From assembly GCA_025399215.1 (NCBI GenBank), contig MU621193.1:1-55551 (forward strand): 55,551 nucleotides of DNA, in the 5' to 3' direction. This document shows, piece after piece, positions 22,370-32,923 of this stretch (the first letter of the stretch is position 1; each line of letters opens with the position of its first letter). The notes below the pieces were generated by a model that was not told the DNA's origin, did no database searches, and saw nothing but the letters and a program-made list of their open reading frames with translations. The DNA is from Globomyces pollinis-pini (lineage: Eukaryota > Chytridiomycota > Chytridiomycetes > Rhizophydiales > Globomycetaceae). Position numbers and translations under genes: made by a program.

Positions 22370-23763
22370 TTATTGAACAACTGATAATAGAGCCCTATAA
22401 TCTTCTTCCACGGCATCAAAGGTATGCTGTAAAGCAGCCAAACGATCGCCAAATTCCATACCCATTAAGGCATCCTTATTTTTCTTATAAAGCCGTTTTT
22501 TAATGTAGATTCGATAATCTCTAAATGATTTCGCGTCCCATTTCAGAGTAGCCTTTAATAAAAGAATTTCGGAGCACCGTATGGCTTGGCGCTACAATGT
22601 TATTTATTTTTGAATACCTCACAAAGTTTGAATTTTTCTCTCAGGGCTTGTAAATGACCGACAGTCATTTGACTGGCAGTAACTCCAGCTAAGGCGTGGT
22701 TCTTAAGTAGCATTTGTATATCGCAACGGTCACGCATATCTTGGAATGCATCATTTGGATCTTCAACCGTTATGTCTACCACCTATGATAGATCAATATA
22801 GATTTGATTACTTGAGAATCGTTTAAAAATCTGTTATAAAGAAACTCATACATCCGATATCCATGACCTTTGCCCTGAAATGGTGGTAAAATTAGAACCT
22901 GACTATTGAAATCAATAAAAATGAGAGAAGGAGTACCTAATTCTCATTCGAAGTTTATCAGGGAAGTGATAGAAAGGGTAGTATGTTGCATATCCCACAA
23001 TAGTATACTGTTCAACTCCAATTGTTGATTTCCTGTAACTAAAATATAAATAGAATTAAAACGTACACCAATACACATTGCCAACGTTCATCATCATCTT
23101 CAATGAATGATGCTCCTTCAATAAACCATAATACAAACGTCTGTAATCTTCTATGATAGTCTTTAAAGCGTTTCATTTCAAAGTCACACTGATGTAGGTT
23201 AATAATACAAAATTGGTACTCGATAGTATTCATATGTTATGTTATTAATTTGGTATTCATGAATCTTTTCTCCCATTGGTTTAAATGACCGCTCGTCTTC
23301 CTTGACTTTGACCAGAAACTGATCATAGTTGAATGTAATTGCTAAGAAGACCATTAACTGATTTTTAAATACCTATCTAATTAGTCATTAAAGGTGCTAC
23401 GATGAGTTATTTTGGCAGTGATTTGCTTGATGACATCCTGAGGTAAAGTATTCCCAGACGATATTGCATTTGAGTAAGATATTCCTAAATAAGCGTTCAA
23501 AGAACCAGCAGAGTAATGAAGCTACTTTTAGTCGATGTATCTCTAACCTAATAATGAGATCTCTACCACAAACAGATACCTATATCAAGTTAAAAAGTGG
23601 ATAGAACCTTCAACTTCAAGTTCTTATACCCAAAGATCTTTTCCTCTTCCCCAAAGAAAGGATAAGAGAAATCAGGATGGAATTTGAGGGAAGAATGAGG
23701 GAGAACGAGAGCCAGCTCAATTGCCTCATTGGCATTGCAAACCCATTCCGCAAGTTGTTCCAT
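22370..23763 (-). CDS. HAT1: Histone acetyltransferase type B catalytic subunit
   Basis: Eight exons give 366 residues (yeast Hat1 is 374). The start MEQLAEWVCNANEAIELALV leads to YPFFGEEEKIFGYKNLKLK-LHYSAGSLNAYL, FKPMGEKIHEYQI, YHRRLQTFVLWFIEGASFIE-DDDERWQCVLVY, the acetyl-CoA loop RISQVLILPPFQGKGHG and VVDITVEDPNDAFQDMRDRC. Hat1 acetylates newly made histone H4 (K5/K12) before nuclear import, with Hat2. Two introns are exceptional: 23522-23607 (86 bp) splits into GT...AG units of 28, 32 and 26 bp, and 23342-23400 (59 bp) into 28 and 31 bp. The others are 26-34 bp. It is divergent from the disordered protein at 23924 across 160 bp. Confidence 0.95.
23342..23400 (-). other. Stacked double intron in HAT1 (28+31 bp)
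   Basis: Reading on the minus strand, GTAGCACC...AGATAG (28) is followed directly by GTATTTAA...CTTAG (31). The flanking exons join as ...KITHP|ITFNYDQF, which matches HAT1 spacing. Each half has intron ends and a typical length; neither half can be coding in frame. Confidence 0.8.
23522..23607 (-). other. Stacked triple intron in HAT1 (28+32+26 bp)
   Basis: Reading on the minus strand, three units GTTCTA...TATAG, GTATCT...ATTAG and GTTAGA...AGTAG abut exactly at AG|GT. Removing all 86 bp restores KNLKLK|LHYSAGSL, the expected HAT1 alignment with no extra residues. Confidence 0.78.
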
Positions 23764-23923
23764 TTGGAAAGAATTCGGACAAAACTATAACAGAAAACAA
23801 CAGGAACCTTGCTTGATTATAAATAGTATGACATGATTCAGTAATAACTAGAACTATCAGATCCTCTCCAGTTTACCTGATCAACCTGCGATAGAATTGT
23901 ATTCAACTGCCAAGAAATTTCAA

Positions 23924-24877
23924 ATGAACAGTTTAAAGTCATTCGTTGCAGATTGCAGAGTATCCAAGACTGTCCAATTACAGCCCAAAGCAGATTTACC
24001 AGTCGAATATCACTTCTGGACCAATCCCCATTTAAAAACCGCTCAATTAGTCGATGAACAATCCGTATTAAGCTACTCTGATTCAGATTCACCTCCTCAG
24101 ATGGATGGTTATGGCTACAATTCTCAATCATCTCAACCTTTCTTTTCATTTCAAAATCCAAATGTTTTGTCTCCAGATATGAATCAATCCTACCATTATT
24201 TATCTTCTAACCACAGTGATGACGATCGCTATTCTCAATATCACCCTGCAAGTAAAAACTCCAGCGAGCAGCAAATGAAAAGATCATATCCACCTTCCAA
24301 TCAAGTTTCTCCAACTTTCCCCATCAATGAACAGAATCCTCTTAATTATCTCTCTGGTACATATATCACCAATCAAATTCCATTAGCTAGTCAATCAAAA
24401 CTCTTCTTTAATGACTTTCAAATCAATGATGTTGATGACTATATTTCCGAACAAAGCACACATGATACCCAACAATCTTGTACAGTTAATGAAATACAAT
24501 CTCAATCTGATGAAAGTTCAATCTACAGTGATTACGCGTCAATTCAATCCCTTAGCAAACAGTCTCTGCAAACCAAATCTGCAAGACTACCTTTTCAATC
24601 TCCGATACTTGAATCCGCAAATTGGTCATATAATGTTCATGCAGATCATAGCCAAATGATTCCTCAACACCCAGATACTCTGAGCATTCGTCATCAAAGC
24701 CTGAATCAACTTAATCAAAATCATATTCATCATTCACCGCAAAGCGTTCCTGATCTATCGACCCTATTGATTCAAAGAGAAACCGAATATGATCAGCCAA
24801 TATCTCCTAGTCAAGCCCAATCATCAAGATCCAACTTTGTTGAAGATACCATAAGATTCATCAACGATGGTTTATAA
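23924..24877 (+). CDS. Low-complexity Ser/Gln/Asn-rich protein, unrecognised
   Basis: A single-exon frame of 317 residues begins at ATG 23924 (MNSLKSFVADCRVSKTVQLQ). After about 45 ordered-looking residues (including VEYHFWTNPHLKT) it is dominated by Ser, Gln, Asn, His, Pro and Tyr, with clusters such as SDSDSPP and SSNHSDDDRYSQY. Short conserved-looking peptides remain, and the C-terminus FVEDTIRFINDGL could be a short helix. No DNA-binding domain, signal peptide or membrane segment is visible. The composition suits a transcriptional cofactor, RNA granule protein or phosphorylation-regulated linker, but this is only compositional. It shares a 160-bp divergent promoter region with HAT1. Confidence 0.55.
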   Translation: MNSLKSFVADCRVSKTVQLQPKADLPVEYHFWTNPHLKTAQLVDEQSVLSYSDSDSPPQMDGYGYNSQSSQPFFSFQNPNVLSPDMNQSYHYLSSNHSDDDRYSQYHPASKNSSEQQMKRSYPPSNQVSPTFPINEQNPLNYLSGTYITNQIPLASQSKLFFNDFQINDVDDYISEQSTHDTQQSCTVNEIQSQSDESSIYSDYASIQSLSKQSLQTKSARLPFQSPILESANWSYNVHADHSQMIPQHPDTLSIRHQSLNQLNQNHIHHSPQSVPDLSTLLIQRETEYDQPISPSQAQSSRSNFVEDTIRFINDGL

Positions 24878-24959
24878 AAATACTCTTTTAAATAAATTAC
24901 TCATTGCATCATTAAAATAAGTTGAAACTGTATTGATATCCAAAAAAAAATGTTTATTG

Positions 24960-26990
24960 TTAAAGTTTTGCATTGACGTTTTTGGAAGCAAATTCACAAA
25001 TATGTTTGACATCTGCATAAACGCCTTGCAGGGTTTCAATGAACTTGGCCGAGCTTGTATCTGGGCAAGACACTTTGCTTTCAACCCCGATTTTCCTGCA
25101 AATTAAAATCATAAAAAGTTACATCATATCTGATTCAATGGTATAATTCATTCCATAGCCATCAGGGTAGACGGTACCGAACCCAGTTCCATAGACAGCT
25201 TTACCAGGGAAAAGTGCAGAGGTTGATAGTTGCCATTTAGATGATTTAGCAAAGACTGGATGTGTGAATATTTCGTGGCTTTCACCCTCCTTCAAGCATA
25301 ACTTCAAACCCAACAAATGCCTATCACATCCATACCCATTTGAGGCTATTTTTAGATATTCAACATGTGCCGTTGCTGCTTTTTGAAATAGTGCATACTT
25401 TTCCAGAGCCTAGAGTATTAGGTTGAAAATGCTACTGTAAAATTTGGATTGTCAAAAGCTTCCACGAAGGCTTGAGAAGCTGGAGTCAAAGATCGACAAG
25501 TTTCAGTTCTTCCGTGTAAATACTTTCTTGTTGAAGCAGTTTCGTAAACACCAGCACAGTAACCATGCAAGCGGTAAAAGGTTAATTGGATGCACAGTTG
25601 ATTGAATGCATCTGGACTCATTTTTGCTGTACATTAGAGAACCATATAAAATTACCAACTTTCTTGATGAAATTTGACCCGTATTTTGGGTAGTGCAGTA
25701 ATTTCATATCACTATCCGCAATGGTTTCATCAACAAAGCATTGTGCTTCAACAAATGCCTTTTTAATGTAATCATCGACCTCCCAAGAAACGCGCTTTAC
25801 AGCAGGTAATGATACAGTTTTTGCAGTATTGGCCGGATCTTGAGCAGGTTCTGATTCGGCCGCATTATTAATCATTAGTGCAGGAACTAGTGCGTCGCAA
25901 GGAGAATGCTCTCCATTTACACCAATTCGCCCATCATTGGTAACAATAACTGAAATAGCTTTATCAAACCATCTATTGTGCGCATTATATCCATGGAAAG
26001 TATTTTCTAAAAATAATTAAATAATGAAAGTTACTAGCTTGACTTGTCACATCATGAGGTACAATTTTATGATCCAAAGCAACCGCGAATAGGGCGGATT
26101 CAATTAATTTAAAAGATTCAGCATTTTTAGGATTTTTTAATAAATATCCATGATGTTCAGCCCATTTATCACGATGTTGGCCAGACAATAACCCAACGGG
26201 TGGTTGCAATGGAGTATTGGAATCTACTTGTCGAACCACATCCTTAAACTGCCTAAAAAGTAAATCAGCACCGATCAAATATACTTTTCGATTTCCTTCA
26301 TTGGTAACCTTTGACCTGTTTTGGGGTCATAAACGTAAACAATAAAAATTTGATCCTTTGCTAAAGCTATAATATGTTTCGCTTTAGAAGGAAAAGAATC
26401 CACCAGAATATCACATCCTGGTTTTGGAACTAGTACGCATTAAAAGATTCACTCATAATACCTCTGGTCACCCCAAAAATGTGTCTAAACTGATCCATAC
26501 AAATTGGCCCTTGTTTGGTAACTTCAGCAGGATAAGTTTGACTATACAAAAATCAGCAGTATTCAAATTACTCCTCAAGAGAATCTTTGTAGTTCAACAT
26601 ATTGCACACAAAACCAGCAGCCCTGAACAGTTGAAAATCGGTGAATCCTTCTTGGTAAGCAACCAAGTTTGGAGGAGCATTAACATGAGGTCGAACAATA
26701 ATAACCCAATTGGAATGAACCAAGACTGAGTTTCTCCATGTTAAATACGCATATTGTAACCACCATCGTTCCAACCAGGAGTTTGGTTGGGTTTTATCAT
26801 ACGCAATCAATCTATCTTGCAGTATTTGACCCAATCCGTTTGGTTTGATAAAATCATTGACAATATCAGTATATTGATCATGATCATGCTTGGATAGATG
26901 TGGTTTACAAGATTCCAAATAAGTTTTTGCAGTTACGTTTAACTCAGGAATCGGTAATCGTGGAAGCTTGGATTGATTTTGAAAAGTCAT
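24960..26990 (-). CDS. CAT2: Carnitine O-acetyltransferase, peroxisomal/mitochondrial
   Basis: Eight exons (introns of 27, 26, 29, 28, 32, 32 and 30 bp) give 608 residues. It begins MTFQNQSKLPRLPIPELNVT, a typical choline/carnitine acyltransferase start, followed by WLERWWLQYAYLTWRNSVLV, HIFGVTRVPKPGCD, GLLSGQHRDKWAE and the catalytic histidine in GRIGVNGEHSPCDA. Then come FNQLCIQLTFYRLHG, TASTRKYLHGRTETCRSLTP and VYPDGYGMNYTIESD. The protein ends NVNAKL, so the last three residues AKL form a peroxisomal targeting signal type 1. The enzyme moves acetyl units as acetyl-carnitine between peroxisome, cytosol and mitochondrion, which matters for growth on fatty acids or acetate. No clear mitochondrial presequence follows the chosen ATG. 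Confidence 0.95.
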
Positions 26991-27330
26991 TTGGAAATCG
27001 AAAATCAAATCAGTGGAGTAAAATCAGAAGCGGGTACATCACATGAGTGTCATCTGCGTAGTTGAGAACGTGAAATCGGATACTTTTGCACTATCAATTA
27101 CTGAATGAAATGAAAAAACTGAATACTGGAATAAAGATAGCACGTCATAATGTGTTTGGTATTAAAAATGGGCAGTTGCCATCTATTTGGAAAGAAAGAA
27201 CGACTAACACTCTGTTGAAAATTAACAAGAAATCCATTCACCAATGCCAATTAAAACCTTTTCAACTATGTACATGAATACGACTCATTGGAACAGCATT
27301 TCTAATATTGAATTTCAAATAATATATTTA

Positions 27331-29292
27331 TCATTTGGATCTACCACCATCCATTGTAATTCTTCCTCGAATCGATACCGGAACAACGTAGGAGCTTGTT
27401 CCAGCAATCACAGATGACCATTTCGCATAAAACAAAAGTGCTTGCCCAGTTTGTAACTCCATAATTTGTTTGTATCGTTCCGGTTCCATATGGATCTTCA
27501 TCTGCAAATACGTAAACCAGTCGTGCGCGATAAATCGATGAACCAAGCAGAGAGTGGAAAGATCAAGAATCTCTGCAGGTATTGATTTGGGGGATTGGGA
27601 GCTAACAACTATTCGAAGACCATGATGTCTCATTTGACGAACAGATGTAATAATGGATAAGGATAGTGGAGAGGTACTAGAGTCAAGGTATTTATGAGCT
27701 TCATCAAACACCGCCAGTTTTGGACCAGATGTGTTCAGAAACATAGCCAATAATACCTGGAAAATTCCATTGGCTTCTGTTGGTGACATCATTGGATCGG
27801 TTAAGTCAACAACTACTAATGATGGATCGCTAAATATTTTCTTTAAATCAGTCTTTGGAAAATGTTTGTTTTCGTTGGATTCTTGTAGCAGCGATTCTAG
27901 TAATGAAAGTCGAAGGTCCAAAGGGCTGGTTTGTTTATCAGTGAGTTTCATTTCAGCTTTGATCAAGTCTTTGAAACGTGCAAAATCGGGCATTTTACCC
28001 TGCTTTTGTAATCGTCGTAGCATTGTCAGGATTGAAGACATGTAAAGAGGAATGTTTTCACCAACATCAACACGCATAATAGCCTTGATTTGTGACGCAT
28101 TGAGCTCCTTCCATTTGAAAAGCAGTGGGTAGACAGTACAATTTGGGATACTGTCATAGTATGCCTTTCTTTGGATGTAGAATGATGGACTCACCAGGAC
28201 TGACATGTGCGACACGGGGGATATGCTATTGGGTATTCCAGGTCGTCGAGATGTCAATGTAACCGCTTCACACATATTGGCCAAATCCTGGTCATAATGG
28301 AACACAAGCGTGCTGGTAGGTTGTTGACGGTGAATGTGATTTGGAACACTAAGCATACAGTTCTCGATAATGGTAGCAACAGAATGGGATTTTCCAGCAC
28401 CCTGAACACCAACTGCCACTAAACAGAATGGTGCAGCAGTGTTCATATAAATTTTCTGGTTATCCTCTGTTTGTGCCAGAAAGCCATATTGTGAAATTTC
28501 TTTTGTTCGCTCTTCTGTGATTAAAGTTAAAGAATTTGCATCTGTAAAAGCTGTAAAAGGACGTGGTGACAGTAAGTCTTCAATTGACTGTGGTTTTGAT
28601 TCTACTTGATCATGGACGCAAAGCTTGGTCAAATCAAGAGATTCACAATTAACTTGCTTGTCCAATTTCGGTTGTGAATTACTCAAGTTGTTTGAAACAG
28701 TTGGTATAGTAGACTCTTTAGGTCTACCAAATAATGGTGCGCTAGATAGTTTGGGTTTGACGAATGCGGTAGTAGATTGTTTGCGTTTGACAAATAAGGT
28801 GGTGGATCGTGCATTAGATTGATTGGGTGTACCAAATCCAGTAGTAATTGGCGCAGTGGATTCCTTTGTTGTAGCAAATGCAGTAGTAATTGGTGCCGTA
28901 GACTCCTTAGGTGTACCAAACGAAGTAGTGATTGGTGTCGTAGATTCTTTGGGTGTACCAAATGTATTAGTAATTGGTGTCGTAGAATCCTTGGGTGTAC
29001 CAAATGTATTAGTAATTTGTGTCGTAGAATCCTTGGGTGTACCAAACGAAGTAGTGAATGGGGTGGTAGATGCTTCTGGTTTACCAAATGTAAAAGTAAA
29101 TTGAAATCGATCTTCCGTTTTTGATATCGAGTCGACTGGAATTTGCTGTAATTCAGGTTCGGTTTTCGTATGGTTGGTTTTTGCAGCATGAACTTTCCAA
29201 TCAGCGAAATGTATAAACTTTTCCTGGCATATTAAGCAAGAGTACTTTGGGTCATGAAATGATGGTAATGATAGTTCTGTTACTGTTACCAT
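27331..29292 (-). CDS. C2H2 finger + FG-like repeats + HerA/FtsK-like P-loop ATPase fusion
   Basis: An intronless frame of 653 residues. Residues 19-41 form a C2H2 finger (C19-x2-C22-x12-H35-x5-H41). Residues 69-166 hold seven 14-residue repeats with consensus FGTPKESTTPITTS, reminiscent of nucleoporin FG repeats, and further degenerate units to about 200. The ATPase begins near 270: Walker A GVQGAGKSHS (about 293-302), then a FHYD-containing strand, and Walker B AVFDEAHKYLD (about 527). SVRQMRHHGLRIVVSSQSPK follows, with sensor-like features of HerA/FtsK-type motors. I recall similar P-loop proteins as orphan expanded families in fungi but cannot name one. The nuclear-pore-like repeat and zinc finger suggest a nuclear role; this is inference. 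Confidence 0.65.
   Translation of the reverse strand: MVTVTELSLPSFHDPKYSCLICQEKFIHFADWKVHAAKTNHTKTEPELQQIPVDSISKTEDRFQFTFTFGKPEASTTPFTTSFGTPKDSTTQITNTFGTPKDSTTPITNTFGTPKESTTPITTSFGTPKESTAPITTAFATTKESTAPITTGFGTPNQSNARSTTLFVKRKQSTTAFVKPKLSSAPLFGRPKESTIPTVSNNLSNSQPKLDKQVNCESLDLTKLCVHDQVESKPQSIEDLLSPRPFTAFTDANSLTLITEERTKEISQYGFLAQTEDNQKIYMNTAAPFCLVAVGVQGAGKSHSVATIIENCMLSVPNHIHRQQPTSTLVFHYDQDLANMCEAVTLTSRRPGIPNSISPVSHMSVLVSPSFYIQRKAYYDSIPNCTVYPLLFKWKELNASQIKAIMRVDVGENIPLYMSSILTMLRRLQKQGKMPDFARFKDLIKAEMKLTDKQTSPLDLRLSLLESLLQESNENKHFPKTDLKKIFSDPSLVVVDLTDPMMSPTEANGIFQVLLAMFLNTSGPKLAVFDEAHKYLDSSTSPLSLSIITSVRQMRHHGLRIVVSSQSPKSIPAEILDLSTLCLVHRFIAHDWFTYLQMKIHMEPERYKQIMELQTGQALLFYAKWSSVIAGTSSYVVPVSIRGRITMDGGRSK
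28795..29088 (-). repeat. 42-bp coding minisatellite (seven units) encoding FG-like repeats
   Basis: Seven near-identical 42-bp units, for example GGTGTACCAAATGTATTAGT onwards on the plus strand, encode 14-residue FGTPK(D/E)ST(T/A)PIT repeats. The central units are most alike and the flanking ones are diverged, as expected for slippage-driven growth. Confidence 0.9.
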
Positions 29293-29640
29293 CTTAAAGG
29301 AAACAAAAAATAGTGAAGATGTTCGGACTATTTTTACACCAAACGGGTTGCTTTTGGATATTTGTTTCTAATCCTACAATGCTTTTGGATCCAATCCTGT
29401 CCATAGTTAATACCAATAAAAGAAATATAATCAATATTTTTCATTAGATAAAGATGCCTATGATTAACTGCAAGGTCAGTTTATATTGGAACCAAACCAA
29501 TCATCCCATAAAATGTCACACTGTACACATTTAATCTCTCATAACTTCACTTGTAAGAAAAGTTTCATGTCTAATGAAAGACCCAAATGATTGGAATGTG
29601 GCAATTCAACTTGTCCACCTCAACATAAAAAAGCTTATTT
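29293..29640. promoter_or_regulatory. 348-bp divergent intergenic region
   Basis: It separates the minus-strand ATPase gene from the plus-strand F-box/ankyrin gene and presumably contains both promoters. AT-rich, no repeat or RNA gene recognised. Confidence 0.4.
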
Positions 29641-30825
29641 ATGTTCGCTGATATTCCCAATACAATAACCAACCTACCACAGGACATCATACTCGAAATT
29701 ACGAGCCATTTGAATCTCGTAGACTACCAGGCTCTTAGACTCTCAACTGCTCTTTGGAGTTTACCATTTATACATACATGTACTTGGGAGAGTTATACAA
29801 ATACGATTCCAAACTTACCAACTGATGCATTGATTTCACCTAAATTGATGTTCAAACCATATTATAATATCCTAAATCAAAGTCGATTGGTTTCCATATT
29901 CAATTTCAATCATCAATCCTTAATGATGCATTTAATTACTCGCAAACTTATCCCTACCACCATGCATTCACAGTTACTTAAAATTGTATGTTCATTAGGG
30001 TCCCAATCGGTTATGACGAAAATACTGTTGGATTGGGATGTGGATGTACATCAATCAAATAACTTGTTTTTGTTTTTACTTGCAAGTAAAGGGCATGTAG
30101 AGTGTTTGAAGACATTATTACAAATGCGAGATGTTGAACCAAATGTATCGGAAAATTTGGCAATTGGGATTGCAGCTTGTAATGGACATTTGAATTGTGT
30201 AGAGTTTTTGTTGAAGGATGCTCGTGTGAACCCTGCCGATCAAGGAAATAGGGCGATAAAGTTAGCGGCTGAAAATGGATTTACCAATATTGTTGATGTA
30301 TTGTTGAAGGATATTCGCGTAGATCCATCAATGGATGATAATTACGCAGTTCGATTAGCAGCTGCTAATGGACATACAGAATGTTTACAGCGGTTAATGC
30401 TCGATCCAAGAGTAGACCCAAGTGATCATCAAAATTGGGCTATTGGTTTAGCAGCAAGTAACGGCCACGCAGAGTGTATTCGGATGCTTTTGTCTGATTC
30501 AAGGGTAAATCCTAGTGATGATTCTAATTTGGCCATACGGTCTGCTTGCGAATACGGCCATTTAGAATGTGTGAAACTACTTATATTGGATGCTAGAGTT
30601 GATCCCAGCGAAGGATTAAACTTTAGTATTCGAATTGCTTCTGAAAATGGGTATTTAGAAATCATTCGAGTATTGTTGGCTGATCCTAGAGTAGATCCCA
30701 GTGACGATTCAGATTATGCATTAAGACATGCATCATCCAACAAACATTATGATTGCGTACAACTGTTATTATCCGATTCTCGTGTTGGGTTGAATTTTCA
30801 GAATTTCAATCCTCGAATCTGTTGA
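29641..30825 (+). CDS. F-box plus ankyrin-repeat protein (second of three)
   Basis: An intronless frame of 394 residues. The F-box spans roughly residues 11-50 (ITNLPQDIILEITSHLNLVD, then YQALRLST). From about residue 135 there are seven to eight ankyrin-type repeats of 33 residues with consensus D-x-RVDPSDDxNxAIRxAAxNGHxECVxxLL, strikingly uniform towards the C-terminus. A role as SCF substrate adaptor is inferred from the domains. The repeat wording matches the genes at 6757 and 35597. Repeats of this RVDPS type are, from memory, common in amoebae, giant viruses and some early-diverging fungi, so horizontal spread is possible but not shown here. Codon use is like the neighbours. Confidence 0.8.
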   Translation: MFADIPNTITNLPQDIILEITSHLNLVDYQALRLSTALWSLPFIHTCTWESYTNTIPNLPTDALISPKLMFKPYYNILNQSRLVSIFNFNHQSLMMHLITRKLIPTTMHSQLLKIVCSLGSQSVMTKILLDWDVDVHQSNNLFLFLLASKGHVECLKTLLQMRDVEPNVSENLAIGIAACNGHLNCVEFLLKDARVNPADQGNRAIKLAAENGFTNIVDVLLKDIRVDPSMDDNYAVRLAAANGHTECLQRLMLDPRVDPSDHQNWAIGLAASNGHAECIRMLLSDSRVNPSDDSNLAIRSACEYGHLECVKLLILDARVDPSEGLNFSIRIASENGYLEIIRVLLADPRVDPSDDSDYALRHASSNKHYDCVQLLLSDSRVGLNFQNFNPRIC

Positions 30826-31036
30826 TTCGCTCTCTACCGATATATTTTCATACTTCAATCATCTAATCTAATAAAAATTATGACATATCAATTCGTAACT
30901 TATTTAACGTGTAACATCATTTTAGAAATCAGCATCATGGCCAGTTGTGATGGAACAAGGTCAATATCTCTCCACTAGAATGTTTGATATAATTATACTA
31001 TAACACTATTTAGTAGCAATACAACATTTATTATCA

Positions 31037-32689
31037 TCAACCAAAGAACTCCATGACCTGATAAATCAACTCTGACTTTCTTTTCTCGAGATAATCCACC
31101 TTTTCTTTTAAAAATTCTTTAAGTTCCGGTACAGTGAATCGATCCAAAGTGTTATTATAAGCAGCATTTTCGAAAGCAGAAAGACTCATATTTCTAGTCG
31201 ATTTAGGTCTTTTAGGTAGTCTAATAATTTGACCATAGTCTCTTTTACGAGAAAGAGGATGATTTGTTTCTAAACGCATTTGTGGTCGTTTAAGACCTCT
31301 TGCGATATCCATTTCACTAGATGATGCAATCATGGCCAGACCATTTCCGCCATAACCATGAGAGAAAGAATCAATCATTAATGGCTCCACATCTTCAAGC
31401 GAATGTTTGCCTTCAATAGACCCAGTCAAATCTTGCAATGACATTAATTGACAACGTGGTTGATTTCTAGCTTTGGACACTTTTGATAACCCAGGTTGTT
31501 GTCCCACAACCAAAATATCTGTTTTTCCTGATACACTTCCAGTTACTCTACCACCAAAGTCTTGAATCATTTTTTTGAGTTTGTCTTTTCCTAGATTCAG
31601 ACCAGATCCACCACCTAGTTCGGGGAATAGACCCGTACAAACAACAGTTTTACCTTGCAAAAACTGTGGTATGGCCCCATTCTTTCCTAATCATGATTAG
31701 TTAATGCCAAAATACCTGCAACTGGTGTATGAAATTTTTTTCGATTTGAAAGTGTCGTTGATGGTTGTTTTTGAAACCTAGCAACCATTTCGAATTGTTG
31801 TGATAATTCAAAATGTTGGAACTCTGCTAAAGTTGGTATAGGCATATGTGCATCACCAATATGTGCAATTTTATATCCAATATCTCTCATTCGTGATTCA
31901 TATTTAGGAACATCTGTTTTCTTTCTGTGAATCAATTTCGCCCAATTTGCTCTGTTCATCACATGTATAATCAATAAATTCTTGTCCTTTTCGGATAAAT
32001 CAATAAATCCAGTGAAAAGAAGTTCATTGAGTGAAGCTAATGCAGCACTAAATTGAGCCGGGTCTTGATTTTCATCTGGATTTGGAACACCAGACCATAT
32101 TTTGGATGGAACTCTCCAACATTTGAGATGTATCCAACGACCGTATGTTCCACTTTCTAAATCAATGGATCCAATTCTAATTTCATTCTTGTCAATGATT
32201 TGATCATGACACTTTTTTGCACATTTAGATCGACTTGATTTAGCTAATTCAACCTAACAGTTAGTTTGTTTTTTGTTGAATACTTTGTAAATTGGAACTT
32301 GTTCTTCTTGAGCATCGTAATAGAATTGCCATGATTTGAATGTTCCGGAATCTGGATAAGCTCTAGTACTAGCATTCTTCGAAGCACTCTTTGCAAAGGA
32401 ACTTATTGACGACTTTTCGAAGATTACTATATACAGTCAAATTGGATAATATTAAACCTCTAATGGTTTCCCATGCAGTATTAACAGCTCTAAACTCTCC
32501 AGCATCACCTCCCTTTGATATAAATTTGTTCCGTAAATATTTTACCTTATCGGGATGTACTTTTAAGATTTTTTGGAAGTACGCTTTCTTGATCAGTTTG
32601 AATTCCTCGTCGAGACTTGAACATGATTCCAGAGACGTTATGGATATTTGAATATGATCCAAACACTGCTTTATTGTAGTAGGGGCCAT
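31037..32689 (-). CDS. DnaJ + PARP-type zinc finger + BRCT fusion protein
   Basis: Four exons (introns of 22, 30 and 29 bp) give 523 residues. Residues 1-85 are a J domain with the HPD motif at 45-47 (ILKVHPDKVKYL). Residues 129-180 resemble a PARP-type zinc finger: VELAKSSRSKCAKKCHDQI, EIRIGSID, YGRWIHLKCW; the first Cys pair is spaced C-x3-C rather than the usual C-x2-C. Residues 317-400 are a BRCT domain (GKTVVCTGLF, GGRVTGSVSGKTDILVVG). The C-terminus has TVPELKEFLKEKVDYLEKRK, like a SAP-type helix pair. BRCT and PARP fingers sense DNA breaks; the J domain would recruit an Hsp70. A role in DNA-damage handling is inferred, and I know no characterised protein with this order. Confidence 0.75.
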
Positions 32690-32923
32690 TAAATTAAAAA
32701 GTTACTGAATAATGGACAAGCTTTATTTTTTTTTCCATATCGGACAACTGAACTCCGATTTTTGAAAGTTTGTACCATGGATTCAACGCAACACAAGTAA
32801 CAAAATGCTGTACGGGAATTATGGAATTATCACCGTTATTCATTCAAAACACATAATGCACGGCATTGTTTTTAGAAGATAATATTTATTCGTACAAATT
32901 CAATGTTCTCGGAGAGGAAATAA

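Noticed and set aside
28819..29124. Long plus-strand frames opposite the FG-repeat region with Cys/Trp-rich or Val/Gly-rich repeats.
   Set aside because: They are shadows produced by the 42-bp periodicity of the real minus-strand coding repeat.
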